From the NCBI RefSeq assembly GCF_036492425.1, contig NZ_AP025293.1, positions 186,001 to 250,000 of the forward strand: DNA of 64,000 nt, written 5' to 3'. The DNA is from Persicobacter psychrovividus. GTDB taxonomy: Bacteria; Bacteroidota; Bacteroidia; Cytophagales; Cyclobacteriaceae. The notes under the pieces were generated by a model that had not been told where the DNA came from, made no database searches, and saw only the letters and a list, made by a program, of their open reading frames with translations. Within the stretch, counting starts at the first letter, position 1. The number at the start of each line of letters is the position of its first letter. Of this stretch, positions 1-9,309 are shown in pieces. Position numbers and translations under genes: made by a program.

Positions 1-509
1 TGATGTGGCAGGTTTTGGGTCAGGTTGTTTCGAAGAAGTTTCCCCTTTTGAAACTGATAGGTGGCGAGTCCTGTATTGCTACCGACCCACAGTTGGCCTT
101 GCTGATCCAGCATCAGGCTTCGCACCGCCGCTTGTTTGGAGGCTTCAACCCTGCAAATTTTTTCCTGCTTCAGGTCGAGGTAAGAAAGGCCGCGCCAGGT
201 TCCAATCCACAGGATATTGCGGCTGCGGTCGTAGTTGAGGGCACTGATGCGGTTGCTCGCCAGTTGTGGGTATTGGCTTTTGCTGAAGGTGCGCACCGAG
301 TAACCATCAAATTGGCACAGCCCCTGATCGGTACCCACCCAGATAAAGCCCTGCTCATCCTGCACAATAGAATTGGTAATGGCTGAGGGAAAAGCACTTA
401 CATTAAGCTGACTGATATTGACCCGCATCCGTTGCTGAGCAGCAATTGGTGCGGCCGTATTCAAAATACAGGACAAAATACAGGTCAAAATAATCAGTAA
501 TTTTCTCAT
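1..509 (-). CDS. Hybrid two-component sensor (HTCS), N-terminal part only
   Basis: The gene starts at the ATG at 509 and runs off the left edge, so only about 169 codons are seen. The product begins with a signal peptide (MRKLLIILTCILSC, then a run to APIAAQQ) and continues into the repeats typical of the periplasmic propeller of HTCS regulators: GFIWVGTDQGLCQFDGY, ILWIGTWRGLSYLD and QLWVGSNTGLATY, i.e. the W-I/V-G-T-x-x-G-L reg_prop pattern. In Bacteroidota such proteins are single-chain sensor kinase/response regulators that bind an oligosaccharide in the periplasm and switch on a neighbouring glycan locus. It lies just downstream of the galactan locus on the same strand, so it is the likely regulator of that locus. 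The kinase, receiver and AraC-type domains must lie outside the window, so the HTCS call rests on the propeller and context. Confidence 0.85.
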   Translation of the reverse strand, partial: MRKLLIILTCILSCILNTAAPIAAQQRMRVNISQLNVSAFPSAITNSIVQDEQGFIWVGTDQGLCQFDGYSVRTFSKSQYPQLASNRISALNYDRSRNILWIGTWRGLSYLDLKQEKICRVEASKQAAVRSLMLDQQGQLWVGSNTGLATYQFQKGKLLRNNLTQNLPH

Positions 510-578
510 AATATATCCGTTCCGAGGGAGGGCAAAATTAGCCTAATAAAGTGGTATTCCCACTGTTTTATATCATAC

Positions 579-609
579 AAAAACCCGCCCCTATATAAGG
601 CAGGTTTTT
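579..609 (-). terminator. Rho-independent terminator after the galactan operon
   Basis: An A-rich/C-rich arm at 579-589 pairs with 599-609. Read on the minus strand the stem is AAAAACC-U-GCC against GGC-G-GGUUUUU, with one U-G wobble and a U tract. On the plus strand the same position is a C-A mismatch, so it works best for minus-strand transcripts. It lies between the SusE-like gene and the HTCS gene, separating the regulator from the structural operon. Confidence 0.6.
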
Positions 610-742
610 GGTATTCATATTCATCAATTTAGACCTCATGATCTTCCGTTCAGCAAGCCATTCCTTGCTGACGGTAAGTGAAATCGTGCTTCTTGATCAA
701 TATTTTTTGCGTTCATTACCTTATGGCAAAAGGCCGTGGCAT

Positions 743-767
743 CGAAGGGCTATCGGTTTGCCCTTCG
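743..767 (-). other. Perfect 8-bp inverted repeat just after the SusE-like stop codon
   Basis: CGAAGGGC at 743-750 and GCCCTTCG at 760-767 can form an 8-bp stem with a 9-nt loop, 17 nt past the stop codon of the SusE-like gene. On the minus strand no U tract follows, so it is more likely an mRNA 3'-end-stabilising hairpin than a strong terminator. The terminator at 579-609 probably does the ending. Confidence 0.4.
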
Positions 768-783
768 GTTTTCTGCGCTGCAA

Positions 784-2187
784 TTATTGCTTCAGCGTGA
801 TGGTTTTTTCAGTGGTATTAATAATAACCGTTTGCGTGGAGGCATCATCAGAAGCATAAGTGAAATTCCCATTGTCCTGATAATCCTTTAAAAGATCGGT
901 ACCGACGATCGTGAAGCTGTTGGCATCCACGAGATCATCCCAGTTATCCAGCACTTTCAGAAATTTGAATTTTTCCCATGCGGAAAAATCCACAGAAAAT
1001 TCAAACAGACCATCTTCGGTTTCAGCAATGGCGCCATTCGGGTCAGGTGTCCAGCTGTTTCGGTCGCCGACCAGATACAGCACTTTGGACACTACCACTT
1101 CTTTTTCCTCCAGCTGAATGGTATTGGCCTTCAAATCTACGGTAAATTTATAGATAGCGCCCTCAGCCCCCGTGTATTCGAAATGATTATTGGCCGATTG
1201 TACCAAAGGACTGTTGGCAAGGATGGTCAGTTTGGTGGCATCAATAATGTCGGTGCCTTCCAAATCTGCTTCAAAGCTAAATTGCTCCCCTTGCTTCATC
1301 GTGAATTCGCCTTGAAACACCTGATCGGTAGCCGGAAGCAAAACTTCAGACCGATCATCTTCCCCAAGCTTATCCCCTACTTTGAATAATTTAGTGATCG
1401 TAGGGTCCGTCGCCGAAATTAAGGTAATGCCAATGCTTTGTTCTTTTTGGTTATACACCATTTTGTAGCGGCCATTTTCACCGGCAAGATCAAAATTGGA
1501 TTCATTATCCACCAGCAGATCCGGGCTTGTGATTGTCGTGTTTTCCGTGCTAATCTCGTTGTCCCAGTCCCCTTTTTCAGGCAATAATTTGAACTTCTTG
1601 CCTTGCTGAAGATCAAATTCCCCTTCAAAAATACCCGGCTCTTCTTCACTCAATGTCAGCGAATAATCATCCCATCCATTGCTGTCACCCACTTTATAAA
1701 TCACTTTTTTCTGTGATGCATATGGCTTCACAAAGCATTGGTGGATGTTGGGGTCAAGTTGCAAAGAAGATTCCTGAGGCATGCCTGTATCATCAAGCAT
1801 TTCGCTTTTCAGCTGAAAGAAAAGCTGACCGCCGTCCATCGAAATTCCCGATGCCAAGGCGACAGTATTCAGTGTACCGACGGTAACGACTACCGAAGTT
1901 TCCCCACTTACCGTGAGTAAGGGCTGAGGATTTTCAAAGCGATCATTCGTCGCTACTTCCACCGTATAGCTCACTTCCGTAGGCACCCCATAATCCGCTT
2001 TCGACCAGCTGAGGGTTTCAAAAGGCGTTTCAGCCTCGGATTTATTAAGGGTGTATGCTTGCTGAAATTCATTTTTCAGAATGGCAGGCGACGGATTTTC
2101 AGCGAGTTGCTGCAGGTTGTCCTCTTGTTGGCACGAGGCGGTCGCAAGGACAAAGAAAACGCATAGAATGTTAAAAAATGTTTTCAT
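784..2187 (-). CDS. SusE/SusF-like surface glycan-binding lipoprotein
   Basis: This 467-residue protein has a lipoprotein signal peptide with a lipobox ending ATASC (Cys19). An N-terminal SusE-type region (about 30-150; FETLSWSKADYG then VEVATNDRF) is followed by three tandem modules that each open with the same motif: YKVGDSNGWDDYS, FKVGDKLGEDDRS and YLVGDRNSWTPDP. Each then runs through G-x-F-E-G-E-F and F-K-F-L strands. This layout of one N-terminal domain plus repeated beta-sandwich binding domains is that of SusE/SusF outer-surface proteins. The gene is the last of the galactan operon, 67 nt after susD. By position it should be a cell-surface protein that holds galactan or galactan fragments for the SusCD transporter. 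Which sugar each module binds cannot be read from the sequence. Confidence 0.85.
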   Translation of the reverse strand: MKTFFNILCVFFVLATASCQQEDNLQQLAENPSPAILKNEFQQAYTLNKSEAETPFETLSWSKADYGVPTEVSYTVEVATNDRFENPQPLLTVSGETSVVVTVGTLNTVALASGISMDGGQLFFQLKSEMLDDTGMPQESSLQLDPNIHQCFVKPYASQKKVIYKVGDSNGWDDYSLTLSEEEPGIFEGEFDLQQGKKFKLLPEKGDWDNEISTENTTITSPDLLVDNESNFDLAGENGRYKMVYNQKEQSIGITLISATDPTITKLFKVGDKLGEDDRSEVLLPATDQVFQGEFTMKQGEQFSFEADLEGTDIIDATKLTILANSPLVQSANNHFEYTGAEGAIYKFTVDLKANTIQLEEKEVVVSKVLYLVGDRNSWTPDPNGAIAETEDGLFEFSVDFSAWEKFKFLKVLDNWDDLVDANSFTIVGTDLLKDYQDNGNFTYASDDASTQTVIINTTEKTITLKQ

Positions 2188-2254
2188 ATAAAGATCGTTT
2201 TAGAAGAAAAAATGGGGCATGCCTTTTGGACACGACACGCCCGCATCAAATAGC

Positions 2255-3925
2255 TTAATAGCCTTTATTTTGAATAATATTCGGATTGGCCGAAATGTCC
2301 GATGCCGGAATAGGCAACCAACGTGCCTGCATTGGCAGCGCGCGCCCATTTACCTGCCCGCCTTTATAGGCCCATACATAAGGTGCGGTGCCAGAGGTGT
2401 ATTTGTTGAACCTGATCAGGTCTGTACGGCGACAGCCCTCCCAGTACAATTCACGGCCACGTTCCTGAAGAATCCAGTCCAGGTCAATGGCTGAACTGCT
2501 GCTGATCTCGCGATTTCCGGCACGTTTTTGCAATTCGTTGATCAGGGCAAGGTGATTCGCGGAAACCGATTTCCCCAGTCGAAGGTCAAACTCCGCAGCC
2601 ATTAAAATGACGTCAGCATATCTGAAGACAGGAATATTGACATCCACCATCACGTTTTTGCCATCGTTGGTGGCCAGTGTCCCATCGATGTTTACATTTC
2701 TGAATTTACCCACGCCAAATCCGGTGTTGGCATCTTTCAGGTCTATCGGGCCATCAATTTGTCGTCCCTGTGTATAGAAGATGCTGTCTGCCTGCGCTCT
2801 AAGGTCTGTTTTCTGATGAAAATTATGGTACAAATTCCATAATCCGCGTGTACCGTTCCATCCTTCATTCACGCCAAAATACGCCGCATTCATATTATTC
2901 AAAATCGCGCCACAGGTAAGGAATGTCGCCCCACCCCACGATTGCATGTAGCGACCATCGTAGCTGAGCTGAAACATGATTTCTTTCTGCTGATTTTGGT
3001 TGTCTGCTAAAAACAAAGACTGATAAGCGGAGAATTTAGCATTGGCAGGCAAATCCGCTTTCGCGACCACGCCATAACCGGCAGTGGTGAGCAAATCAAT
3101 CACCTGCGCTCCTTTTTGGTAATAATCAGCATTTTCCACCTGCCCATCTTCAGAGAAGAAGGATTTATGATTCAGGTATAATTTAGCCAGCAACGCCAGG
3201 GCTGCTCCCTTGTCAGCACGGCCAATATACCCCTGACGGGCATCGGCAAGCTGTGCATCGCTATCGTCCAAACCGCTAATCGCTCGCAACTCTTTTTCGA
3301 TATAATCAAACAACTCGTGACCAAACTGTTTGCCGGCAGGCTTGGGCAGAAATGAACCGATAGGGTCCGCCTCCGTAACAAACGGCACCCCATTTCCGAA
3401 TAATTCCAGGCAATTATAATAAGACAATGCCCGAAGGAAACGCGCCTCGGCGATCATCTGTGGAACGTTTTTCCATGAGGGCTTGCGCACCTCTTCCGCT
3501 TTGCGGATGAACTCGTTGGTCAGGACCACCTCATAAACCAGTCGATAGTACATCGCTCGGGTAATCAGGTTGGAGGCATTCACCAGTCCATAGTTCAGCT
3601 CATCGAGGCCGTTGTCATTCCAGCCGTTAATGGCTTCATCCGTACTCAATTCCTGAATATTCCAATAGGTCCGCCAGTAGTTCGAGGTCCCTTCATCCAC
3701 ATCGTCAAGGTCCTGATCCCCAGCGGGGCCATACTGCCCAGTATGCGACAATCCGTTATAAAGTTTCCCCAGCCCCGACATCAAATCTTCCTCAGATTTG
3801 TAGACCTTCTCTGCGGTGTGCTTATTGGGGTCAATTGGGGTTACGTTCAGGTCGTTGATACAGCCCGCCATGCTCATCAGGCAACAAAAGATCAGGCACT
3901 TAGCAAAATAATTTTTCATCTCCAT
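2255..3925 (-). CDS. susD: SusD-like nutrient-binding outer-membrane lipoprotein
   Basis: The product has a lipoprotein signal ending MAGC and the mature start INDLNVTPIDPNK seen in SusD/RagB proteins. The C-terminal half carries RYADVILMAAEFDLRLG and LNELQKR-like segments and ends with the usual ALPMQARWLPIPASDI block. SusD is the lid of the SusCD outer-membrane pedal-bin transporter. The susC stop codon (TAA, 3929-3931) is followed at once by TTG ATG GAG ATG. I place the start at the ATG at 3925; the ATG at 3919 is equally good and gives the tidiest signal peptide, while the TTG at 3928 is unlikely. The tight coupling to susC fits a fixed 1:1 pair. In this context the substrate is probably a beta-1,4-galactan fragment. 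Confidence 0.9.
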   Translation of the reverse strand: MEMKNYFAKCLIFCCLMSMAGCINDLNVTPIDPNKHTAEKVYKSEEDLMSGLGKLYNGLSHTGQYGPAGDQDLDDVDEGTSNYWRTYWNIQELSTDEAINGWNDNGLDELNYGLVNASNLITRAMYYRLVYEVVLTNEFIRKAEEVRKPSWKNVPQMIAEARFLRALSYYNCLELFGNGVPFVTEADPIGSFLPKPAGKQFGHELFDYIEKELRAISGLDDSDAQLADARQGYIGRADKGAALALLAKLYLNHKSFFSEDGQVENADYYQKGAQVIDLLTTAGYGVVAKADLPANAKFSAYQSLFLADNQNQQKEIMFQLSYDGRYMQSWGGATFLTCGAILNNMNAAYFGVNEGWNGTRGLWNLYHNFHQKTDLRAQADSIFYTQGRQIDGPIDLKDANTGFGVGKFRNVNIDGTLATNDGKNVMVDVNIPVFRYADVILMAAEFDLRLGKSVSANHLALINELQKRAGNREISSSSAIDLDWILQERGRELYWEGCRRTDLIRFNKYTSGTAPYVWAYKGGQVNGRALPMQARWLPIPASDISANPNIIQNKGY

Positions 3926-3928
3926 CAA

Positions 3929-6922
3929 TTAAAAAGTGAGGTTTACGCCCATCAGAAATGTGCGTGGTCTTGGATAAAAGTCCGAATCAATCCCGTTGAA
4001 AACTTCAGGGTCCATGCCTTTGTATGGGGTCAGGACAAACAGGTTGTTTACGGAAGCATACACCCTTGCGCTCATGTGGCTTTTGGTGATGTTCTTGAAA
4101 TTGTAGCCCAGCATAATGTTGTCAAGGCGCAGGAAGTCTGCACGTTGCACGTAATAATCTGAAAGCTGATTGTATTTCGAGAAATGCGTGTTGAGCACGT
4201 CCGAGTGCACGTTGTTGATATAATCACCACCAGTGATAATCTCATTGAAGGTTCCGGATCCAGAAGCGGAAGCATTGTAATTGTACACTCCGATATTGGC
4301 TCTGAAAGACATGGACATATCCCAGTTTTTGTAGGTCATATTACTCGAAAGGCCGAGCGTCCAGTCAGGAATCGCATTTTTATCCATAATATAACGGTCA
4401 TCATCATTGACAATCCCGTCGCCATTCCTGTCCACATACTGCCCCTCAACAGGCTTGCCTTCGTGGTCGTAAACTTGCTGATACAAGAAGTAAGAGAAGG
4501 CCGAATGATTTACGGCGTGGATCTGAACGTTGTTTCCCGTTCCGCCACCAATGCTCCCCGTCAATACCCCACGGTAATCAGGATTATCCACTGCGGTCAG
4601 TTTGGTAATTTTCGACCAGTTCCTTGAAGCATTAAAAGCCAAATTCCAGTTGAAAGCAGAAGTCTGTACTACCTTGCCATTAAGGGTAAGTTCAATCCCT
4701 TTATTGGAAAGTGAGCCTACGTTGGTCAGTACATGATTTCGGAAATTTGAACCTGCCGGAACCGGAATGGTATTCAGCAGATCGTTGGTTTTGCGTTCAT
4801 ACAGTTCCAGACTACCATTAATTCTGTCATCCTTAAAACCAAAGTCGATACCAATGTTGGTGGTGGCGGTACTTTCCCATTTCAGGGTTTCGTCATAAGC
4901 TTCTGGACGTACAGTAGGCACATGCACCATACTGCCGTCTTGTCGATAATAGACAAAAGAAGCCGGCTCATTACTGAATTTATAAATACCCTGCGAAGGG
5001 TAGTCATTGCCAACATCCTGCTGGCCGGTAAGTCCCCACCCCACACGTAATTTCAGCGTAGAAACCACCTCGCTGTTTTTCAGGAAGGCCTCTTTTTTGA
5101 AATTGTATGCACCGGCAAATGAAGGGAAAACACCCCATCGGTTATTTTCACTGAAGCGGGAAGAACCGTCATAGCGCAAAGTGGCCGTTAAATTCAGGCG
5201 CTCCATGAAACTGTAATTGGCCCTGCCGAAGAATGATACCAGATAGTTTTCTGATCTTACCTCAATGTCTGTCTTGCCATTTTCATTGCCATCGCCAAAA
5301 GAGGTATGATTCGACTCGCTATACCAGAAGTGTTGCCACGAATACCCTGTCATCACATCGAAACGCGATTTCAGTGCCGGCAAATCTTTGTTGTATTGCA
5401 GGTAAAAATCCAGTAGCTCATTTTTCTTGTCCTGACGGTAGTTATAGAATTTCCCCTGGCGGTCATAAATTTCATTGTTAATCCCTGAACCCGCATGGGT
5501 GTTGGCTTCGCCATTTCCTACTGACTGATCAAGACCGAGGTTAAGGTTGGCCTTCAGGTTCGGAATGGCATGAAACTTATAATCAAGCTGAATATTTCCG
5601 ATAAAACGATTAACATTCGAGCCAATGGTTTGCTGATTAAGGATTGCCAGCGGATTGGCCGGTGCCTGCATAATCTTACTCCCCGACTGATCGAGCCAGG
5701 TGTAATAGCCACCGTATTTCTGGTTGTCCATAAAAACCGGTTTGGTAGGGTCGAAAGCCACTGCAGAACCAATCGCACTCTGGTCGGCAAACTCATTTTT
5801 CATGTGCATAAACTTACTGTTCACATTCACCGAAAGATGATCGTCGAAGAATTTTGGCGACAGGTTCAGGCTTGCGGTGGTTCGCTGCATTCCCGAGCCT
5901 TTCAAAATACCCTGATTATCGTTATAACCCACCGAAGCACGGTAAGGCAACACCTTCATTACTTTACCTCCTACGGAGATATTATGCTCCGTAGAAATGG
6001 CATTTCTGAAGATCATATCCTGCCAATCGGTATCATAAAGCGCATTATTATAGCCCATCAATCTGCCCGGGGCGCTGTCGGCTCCAAAGCGTTCATTGAT
6101 CAGGTTTTCATACTCAAAGCTGTTCAGGTTAGTAATTCTTGAAGCGGGTGTCGCCACCGAAACATTGCCCGTATAGCTCAACTGAAAATCATTCCCCCCT
6201 TTTTTTGTCGTGATAATAATCACACCATTCGAGGCTCTTGACCCATAAATTGCGGTTGCCGAGGCATCTTTAAGCACTGTAAAGGTTTCAATGTCGTTGG
6301 GGTTGATCGAGCTCAGGCCGTTAGGCATACCGGATACCCCTTTGGAATCGAGCGGCAAACCATCCACAATGATCAACGGGGAGTTTGAAGCCGACAAGGA
6401 CGATCCCCCACGAATCCGGATAGAAGCGCCAGCACCTGGGGCTCCACCATCCGTGGTAATGCGTACCCCCGAAACTTTACCGTTCAGCAATTCCTGCGGA
6501 GAGGCAATGGCCCCCTGATTAAAATCTGAGGCATTAATGGCCGTTACCGCACCCGTAAGGTCAGATTTTTTTGCGGTACCGTATCCAATCACGACGACTT
6601 CCTTCAGGGCCGTAACATCATTTTTCAGTACCACTTTAATGTTGGTTTGCGCCCCCACCTTGATTTGCTGAGACTTAAAACCCACAAAACTCACATCAAG
6701 AATATCTTCCGGAGCCGCTTGTAAAGCAAAGCTTCCATCAATAGAGGTAACCGTTCCCGTACTCGTTCCTTTAATGAGCACATTCACCCCTGGCAGCGTT
6801 TCGCCATCTGCCCCAGAAGTTACGACGCCTTTAATCAGACTCTGTGCCTGAATACTGAGAGAAAAGCACAGCATTAATACCAAGGTAAAGGCATACCTAA
6901 GTAGGTCATAAAAATTTGACAT
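3929..6922 (-). CDS. susC: SusC-like TonB-dependent oligosaccharide transporter
   Basis: A 997-residue SusC/RagA family outer-membrane protein. A signal peptide (about 1-27, ending IQAQ) is followed by a carboxypeptidase-D regulatory-like domain (about 30-110; GVVTSGADGETLPGVNVLIK), the SusC-specific link EVVVIGYGTAKKSDLTGAV, and a plug domain with LLNGKVSGVRI and RGGSSLSASNSPLIIVDGLP. A long beta-barrel ends in NLTF with the terminal Phe expected of outer-membrane barrels. It imports oligosaccharides with TonB energy together with the SusD encoded directly after it. It is preceded by GH2 (25-nt gap) in the same transcription unit, so the cargo is probably galacto-oligosaccharide released by the surface GH53. 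Confidence 0.93.
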   Translation of the reverse strand: MSNFYDLLRYAFTLVLMLCFSLSIQAQSLIKGVVTSGADGETLPGVNVLIKGTSTGTVTSIDGSFALQAAPEDILDVSFVGFKSQQIKVGAQTNIKVVLKNDVTALKEVVVIGYGTAKKSDLTGAVTAINASDFNQGAIASPQELLNGKVSGVRITTDGGAPGAGASIRIRGGSSLSASNSPLIIVDGLPLDSKGVSGMPNGLSSINPNDIETFTVLKDASATAIYGSRASNGVIIITTKKGGNDFQLSYTGNVSVATPASRITNLNSFEYENLINERFGADSAPGRLMGYNNALYDTDWQDMIFRNAISTEHNISVGGKVMKVLPYRASVGYNDNQGILKGSGMQRTTASLNLSPKFFDDHLSVNVNSKFMHMKNEFADQSAIGSAVAFDPTKPVFMDNQKYGGYYTWLDQSGSKIMQAPANPLAILNQQTIGSNVNRFIGNIQLDYKFHAIPNLKANLNLGLDQSVGNGEANTHAGSGINNEIYDRQGKFYNYRQDKKNELLDFYLQYNKDLPALKSRFDVMTGYSWQHFWYSESNHTSFGDGNENGKTDIEVRSENYLVSFFGRANYSFMERLNLTATLRYDGSSRFSENNRWGVFPSFAGAYNFKKEAFLKNSEVVSTLKLRVGWGLTGQQDVGNDYPSQGIYKFSNEPASFVYYRQDGSMVHVPTVRPEAYDETLKWESTATTNIGIDFGFKDDRINGSLELYERKTNDLLNTIPVPAGSNFRNHVLTNVGSLSNKGIELTLNGKVVQTSAFNWNLAFNASRNWSKITKLTAVDNPDYRGVLTGSIGGGTGNNVQIHAVNHSAFSYFLYQQVYDHEGKPVEGQYVDRNGDGIVNDDDRYIMDKNAIPDWTLGLSSNMTYKNWDMSMSFRANIGVYNYNASASGSGTFNEIITGGDYINNVHSDVLNTHFSKYNQLSDYYVQRADFLRLDNIMLGYNFKNITKSHMSARVYASVNNLFVLTPYKGMDPEVFNGIDSDFYPRPRTFLMGVNLTF

Positions 6923-6947
6923 GTTCTACGTATTAAAAATAAAAAAA

Positions 6948-9299
6948 TTATTTAGGAGTTACTTCAATCGTTGTTGGTGCCAAGCCTTTGCACTCAGCCG
7001 TAATTTTAATGATTCCACCTTTCGATCCCGCTCTTAAAAGTACAGAAGCTATTCCGGCCTCCGCTTTTACTGGATTGTCGCCAATAATTTGCGCATCACC
7101 ACTGACTTTAAACTGAATGGTTTTTGAGCTGTGGACATTGGTTGTTCCACGGGCGTCGGTCAGGTAGGCATGAACAAAAACGACATCGTTTACGCCAGCC
7201 TCCAAAGCTTTTCCCTGCTGATCTACCTCTAATTTTAACTTGCTTGCAACGGTTGGCCTATTCACCACATCTTCACAAACCACTTTCCCATCAACCATCC
7301 CGACGGCACGCAAAGTGGAAGGGTACTGACTGACAGTGAAAATAAAAGGCGCATGTTCGAGCTGGTTGGCCACGGCATTTTTGGTAGGGTATTGCTTGCC
7401 AAGACTGTGGCTCCCTTCAAAAAGCTCCACCACTTCGCAGTTGCTGTATATTTTGATTTGTCGTTCAGTAGGGTCCGTCAGGTAAGTCCCAATTTTGATC
7501 ATCGGTCCGTACAGTTGCTGATCGCGATTTTTGAGGATATTATGCTGACTCTGATAAAAATAGAACGCCAGTTTAGGCAATCGGCAGATATCCATAATAC
7601 CACTCGATTCCAGGTCAGGAGCATAGCCTCTGTTGTAATCGAACATCAGCCAGTTGGCATCCCCAACCGCACGACCATAAAGGTTATCGTTGTGGGCTTC
7701 CTGAAAATTCATCGCCTGCTGCTGCAATCTCGTCTGCCCATCACTGCGGAGCTGTCTTGAGGTTCTTTCCTCGGCAGTCAGGTCCGAATAGGCCTTTTGA
7801 TTGAAGCCCGCATTTTGTGCATAATACTCCCAGTCACCATATTCGGCAATAAGTATTGGCGACGAACCGTCGTATTTCTTCCAGTAATCTGGTGCTTTGG
7901 CGTGCTGACGTGCCGGGCAGTAAATATCATAAATACCTTCGAGCCAGCCAGAAGTATAAACATGATCCCCAGGGAATTCCTGATGAACAGCCTGATGGGC
8001 TTTTTTCATAAACGCCTCTGTCATGCCCGATTCATTCAAAGAGGCCTCCCAAATCATTACCGAAGGGTGATTGCGGTCACGGCGCACCATTTGGCGAACA
8101 TCGTTAATGGTATTTTTTTCGAACTCAGCATCCCCAAAAAATTGCCATCCAGGAATACAATCCATCACGATCAGCCCGAGTTCATCACAGGCTTTAAGGA
8201 ATGAAGTGGTTTGTGGATAATGTGAGAGTCTGACAAAGTTAAAACCTGCCGCCTTAATTTTATAGGCGTCACGATAGTTGGCATTGTCGGAAATCGCATA
8301 ACCAATATAAGGGTACGACTGGTGGCGGTTGGTTCCGCGCAAACGCACCAATTTCCCATTCAGCAGAACGCCATCTTTGTTAATCTCGAAAGTTCTGATA
8401 CCCACCTTGGTTTCCTGACGATCGAGCACCTGCCCTTTGGCGTTGCGCACCAATACCGTAAGCTGATATAAATTCGGTGCATCCGGCGACCACAGCATAG
8501 GTTTTTCCACCTGCATTTTCAATACCGATGTCGGTTTGTCCCCTGCCTTGATCTGTAATTTTTTACTGTTTCTGCTCACCACTTTGCCCTCATGGCTCAG
8601 CACCGTTTCAAGGGAAACTTCAGCACTTTCATTGGCCGAATTTTCCAGTTCTACCTGTGTGCTGACCGTGGCCTGTTGTGCTGTAACTTCAGGAAAAGTA
8701 ACAAACAATCCCCCTTTGGCCACTCCGCTGTGCAGTGGCGAGGTGATGTGTACCGGCTTTTTTATTTGCAGCCAAACATTCCTGTAGATTCCACTGAAAA
8801 TATTGAAATCAAGATCTGCAATCGGCTTTCCCGGAGCAATAGAAGCATCATCCTCATTGTTCACCATGACCATCAGCTCATTGGCGGCCCCATATTTCAA
8901 GGCAGGGTTCAGCACCACATCGAAAGGTAAATACCCGCCTTTGTGCTGTGCCAGGTGCTGACCATTCAGGTAAACATCTGCCGTTTGCATCGCCCCTTCG
9001 AAATGAAGGTTGATGATCTCCTTTGTACTGACCTTTGGCAAGTGGAAAGTTTTGTGATATACCGCATTGCCCTGCCACTGCTTACCCGTAATTACCATCG
9101 GTTCTTGCTTGGCCGTATGCGGAAGACTCACCTGCTCCCAAGCCTGCTCGTTGATGGCCGAAAGAGCGGACTCCCCATCGGGCAGCCGCTGAAACTGCCA
9201 GCCATCATTGAATAAAATATCTGGTTGAAACCCCTCTGATGTCCGTGCTGTGGTACATGCACACAGCGCCATCAGCAAGACGTAAAAAATCCCCCTCAT
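6948..9299 (-). CDS. GH2 beta-galactosidase-type glycosidase (lipoprotein)
   Basis: A 783-residue GH2 protein with a short lipoprotein signal (LMALCAC). Domains in order: sugar-binding jelly roll (about 30-190), Ig-like domain (about 195-315), TIM barrel (about 320-600; RLSHYPQTTSFLKACDELG) and C-terminal Ig-like domains. The acid/base is Glu423 in IWEASLNESG and the nucleophile is Glu486 in LIAEYGDWEYY, both at the expected GH2 places. The start ATG at 9299 has a good ribosome site (AAGGGAG). GH2 covers beta-galactosidase, beta-glucuronidase, beta-mannosidase and others. Pairing with a GH53 endo-galactanase 10 nt upstream makes beta-galactosidase acting on galacto-oligosaccharides the most likely role, in the periplasm or on a membrane surface. 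Substrate specificity is inference from context. Confidence 0.85.
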   Translation of the reverse strand: MRGIFYVLLMALCACTTARTSEGFQPDILFNDGWQFQRLPDGESALSAINEQAWEQVSLPHTAKQEPMVITGKQWQGNAVYHKTFHLPKVSTKEIINLHFEGAMQTADVYLNGQHLAQHKGGYLPFDVVLNPALKYGAANELMVMVNNEDDASIAPGKPIADLDFNIFSGIYRNVWLQIKKPVHITSPLHSGVAKGGLFVTFPEVTAQQATVSTQVELENSANESAEVSLETVLSHEGKVVSRNSKKLQIKAGDKPTSVLKMQVEKPMLWSPDAPNLYQLTVLVRNAKGQVLDRQETKVGIRTFEINKDGVLLNGKLVRLRGTNRHQSYPYIGYAISDNANYRDAYKIKAAGFNFVRLSHYPQTTSFLKACDELGLIVMDCIPGWQFFGDAEFEKNTINDVRQMVRRDRNHPSVMIWEASLNESGMTEAFMKKAHQAVHQEFPGDHVYTSGWLEGIYDIYCPARQHAKAPDYWKKYDGSSPILIAEYGDWEYYAQNAGFNQKAYSDLTAEERTSRQLRSDGQTRLQQQAMNFQEAHNDNLYGRAVGDANWLMFDYNRGYAPDLESSGIMDICRLPKLAFYFYQSQHNILKNRDQQLYGPMIKIGTYLTDPTERQIKIYSNCEVVELFEGSHSLGKQYPTKNAVANQLEHAPFIFTVSQYPSTLRAVGMVDGKVVCEDVVNRPTVASKLKLEVDQQGKALEAGVNDVVFVHAYLTDARGTTNVHSSKTIQFKVSGDAQIIGDNPVKAEAGIASVLLRAGSKGGIIKITAECKGLAPTTIEVTPK

Positions 9300-9309
9300 T
9301 GCTCCCTTG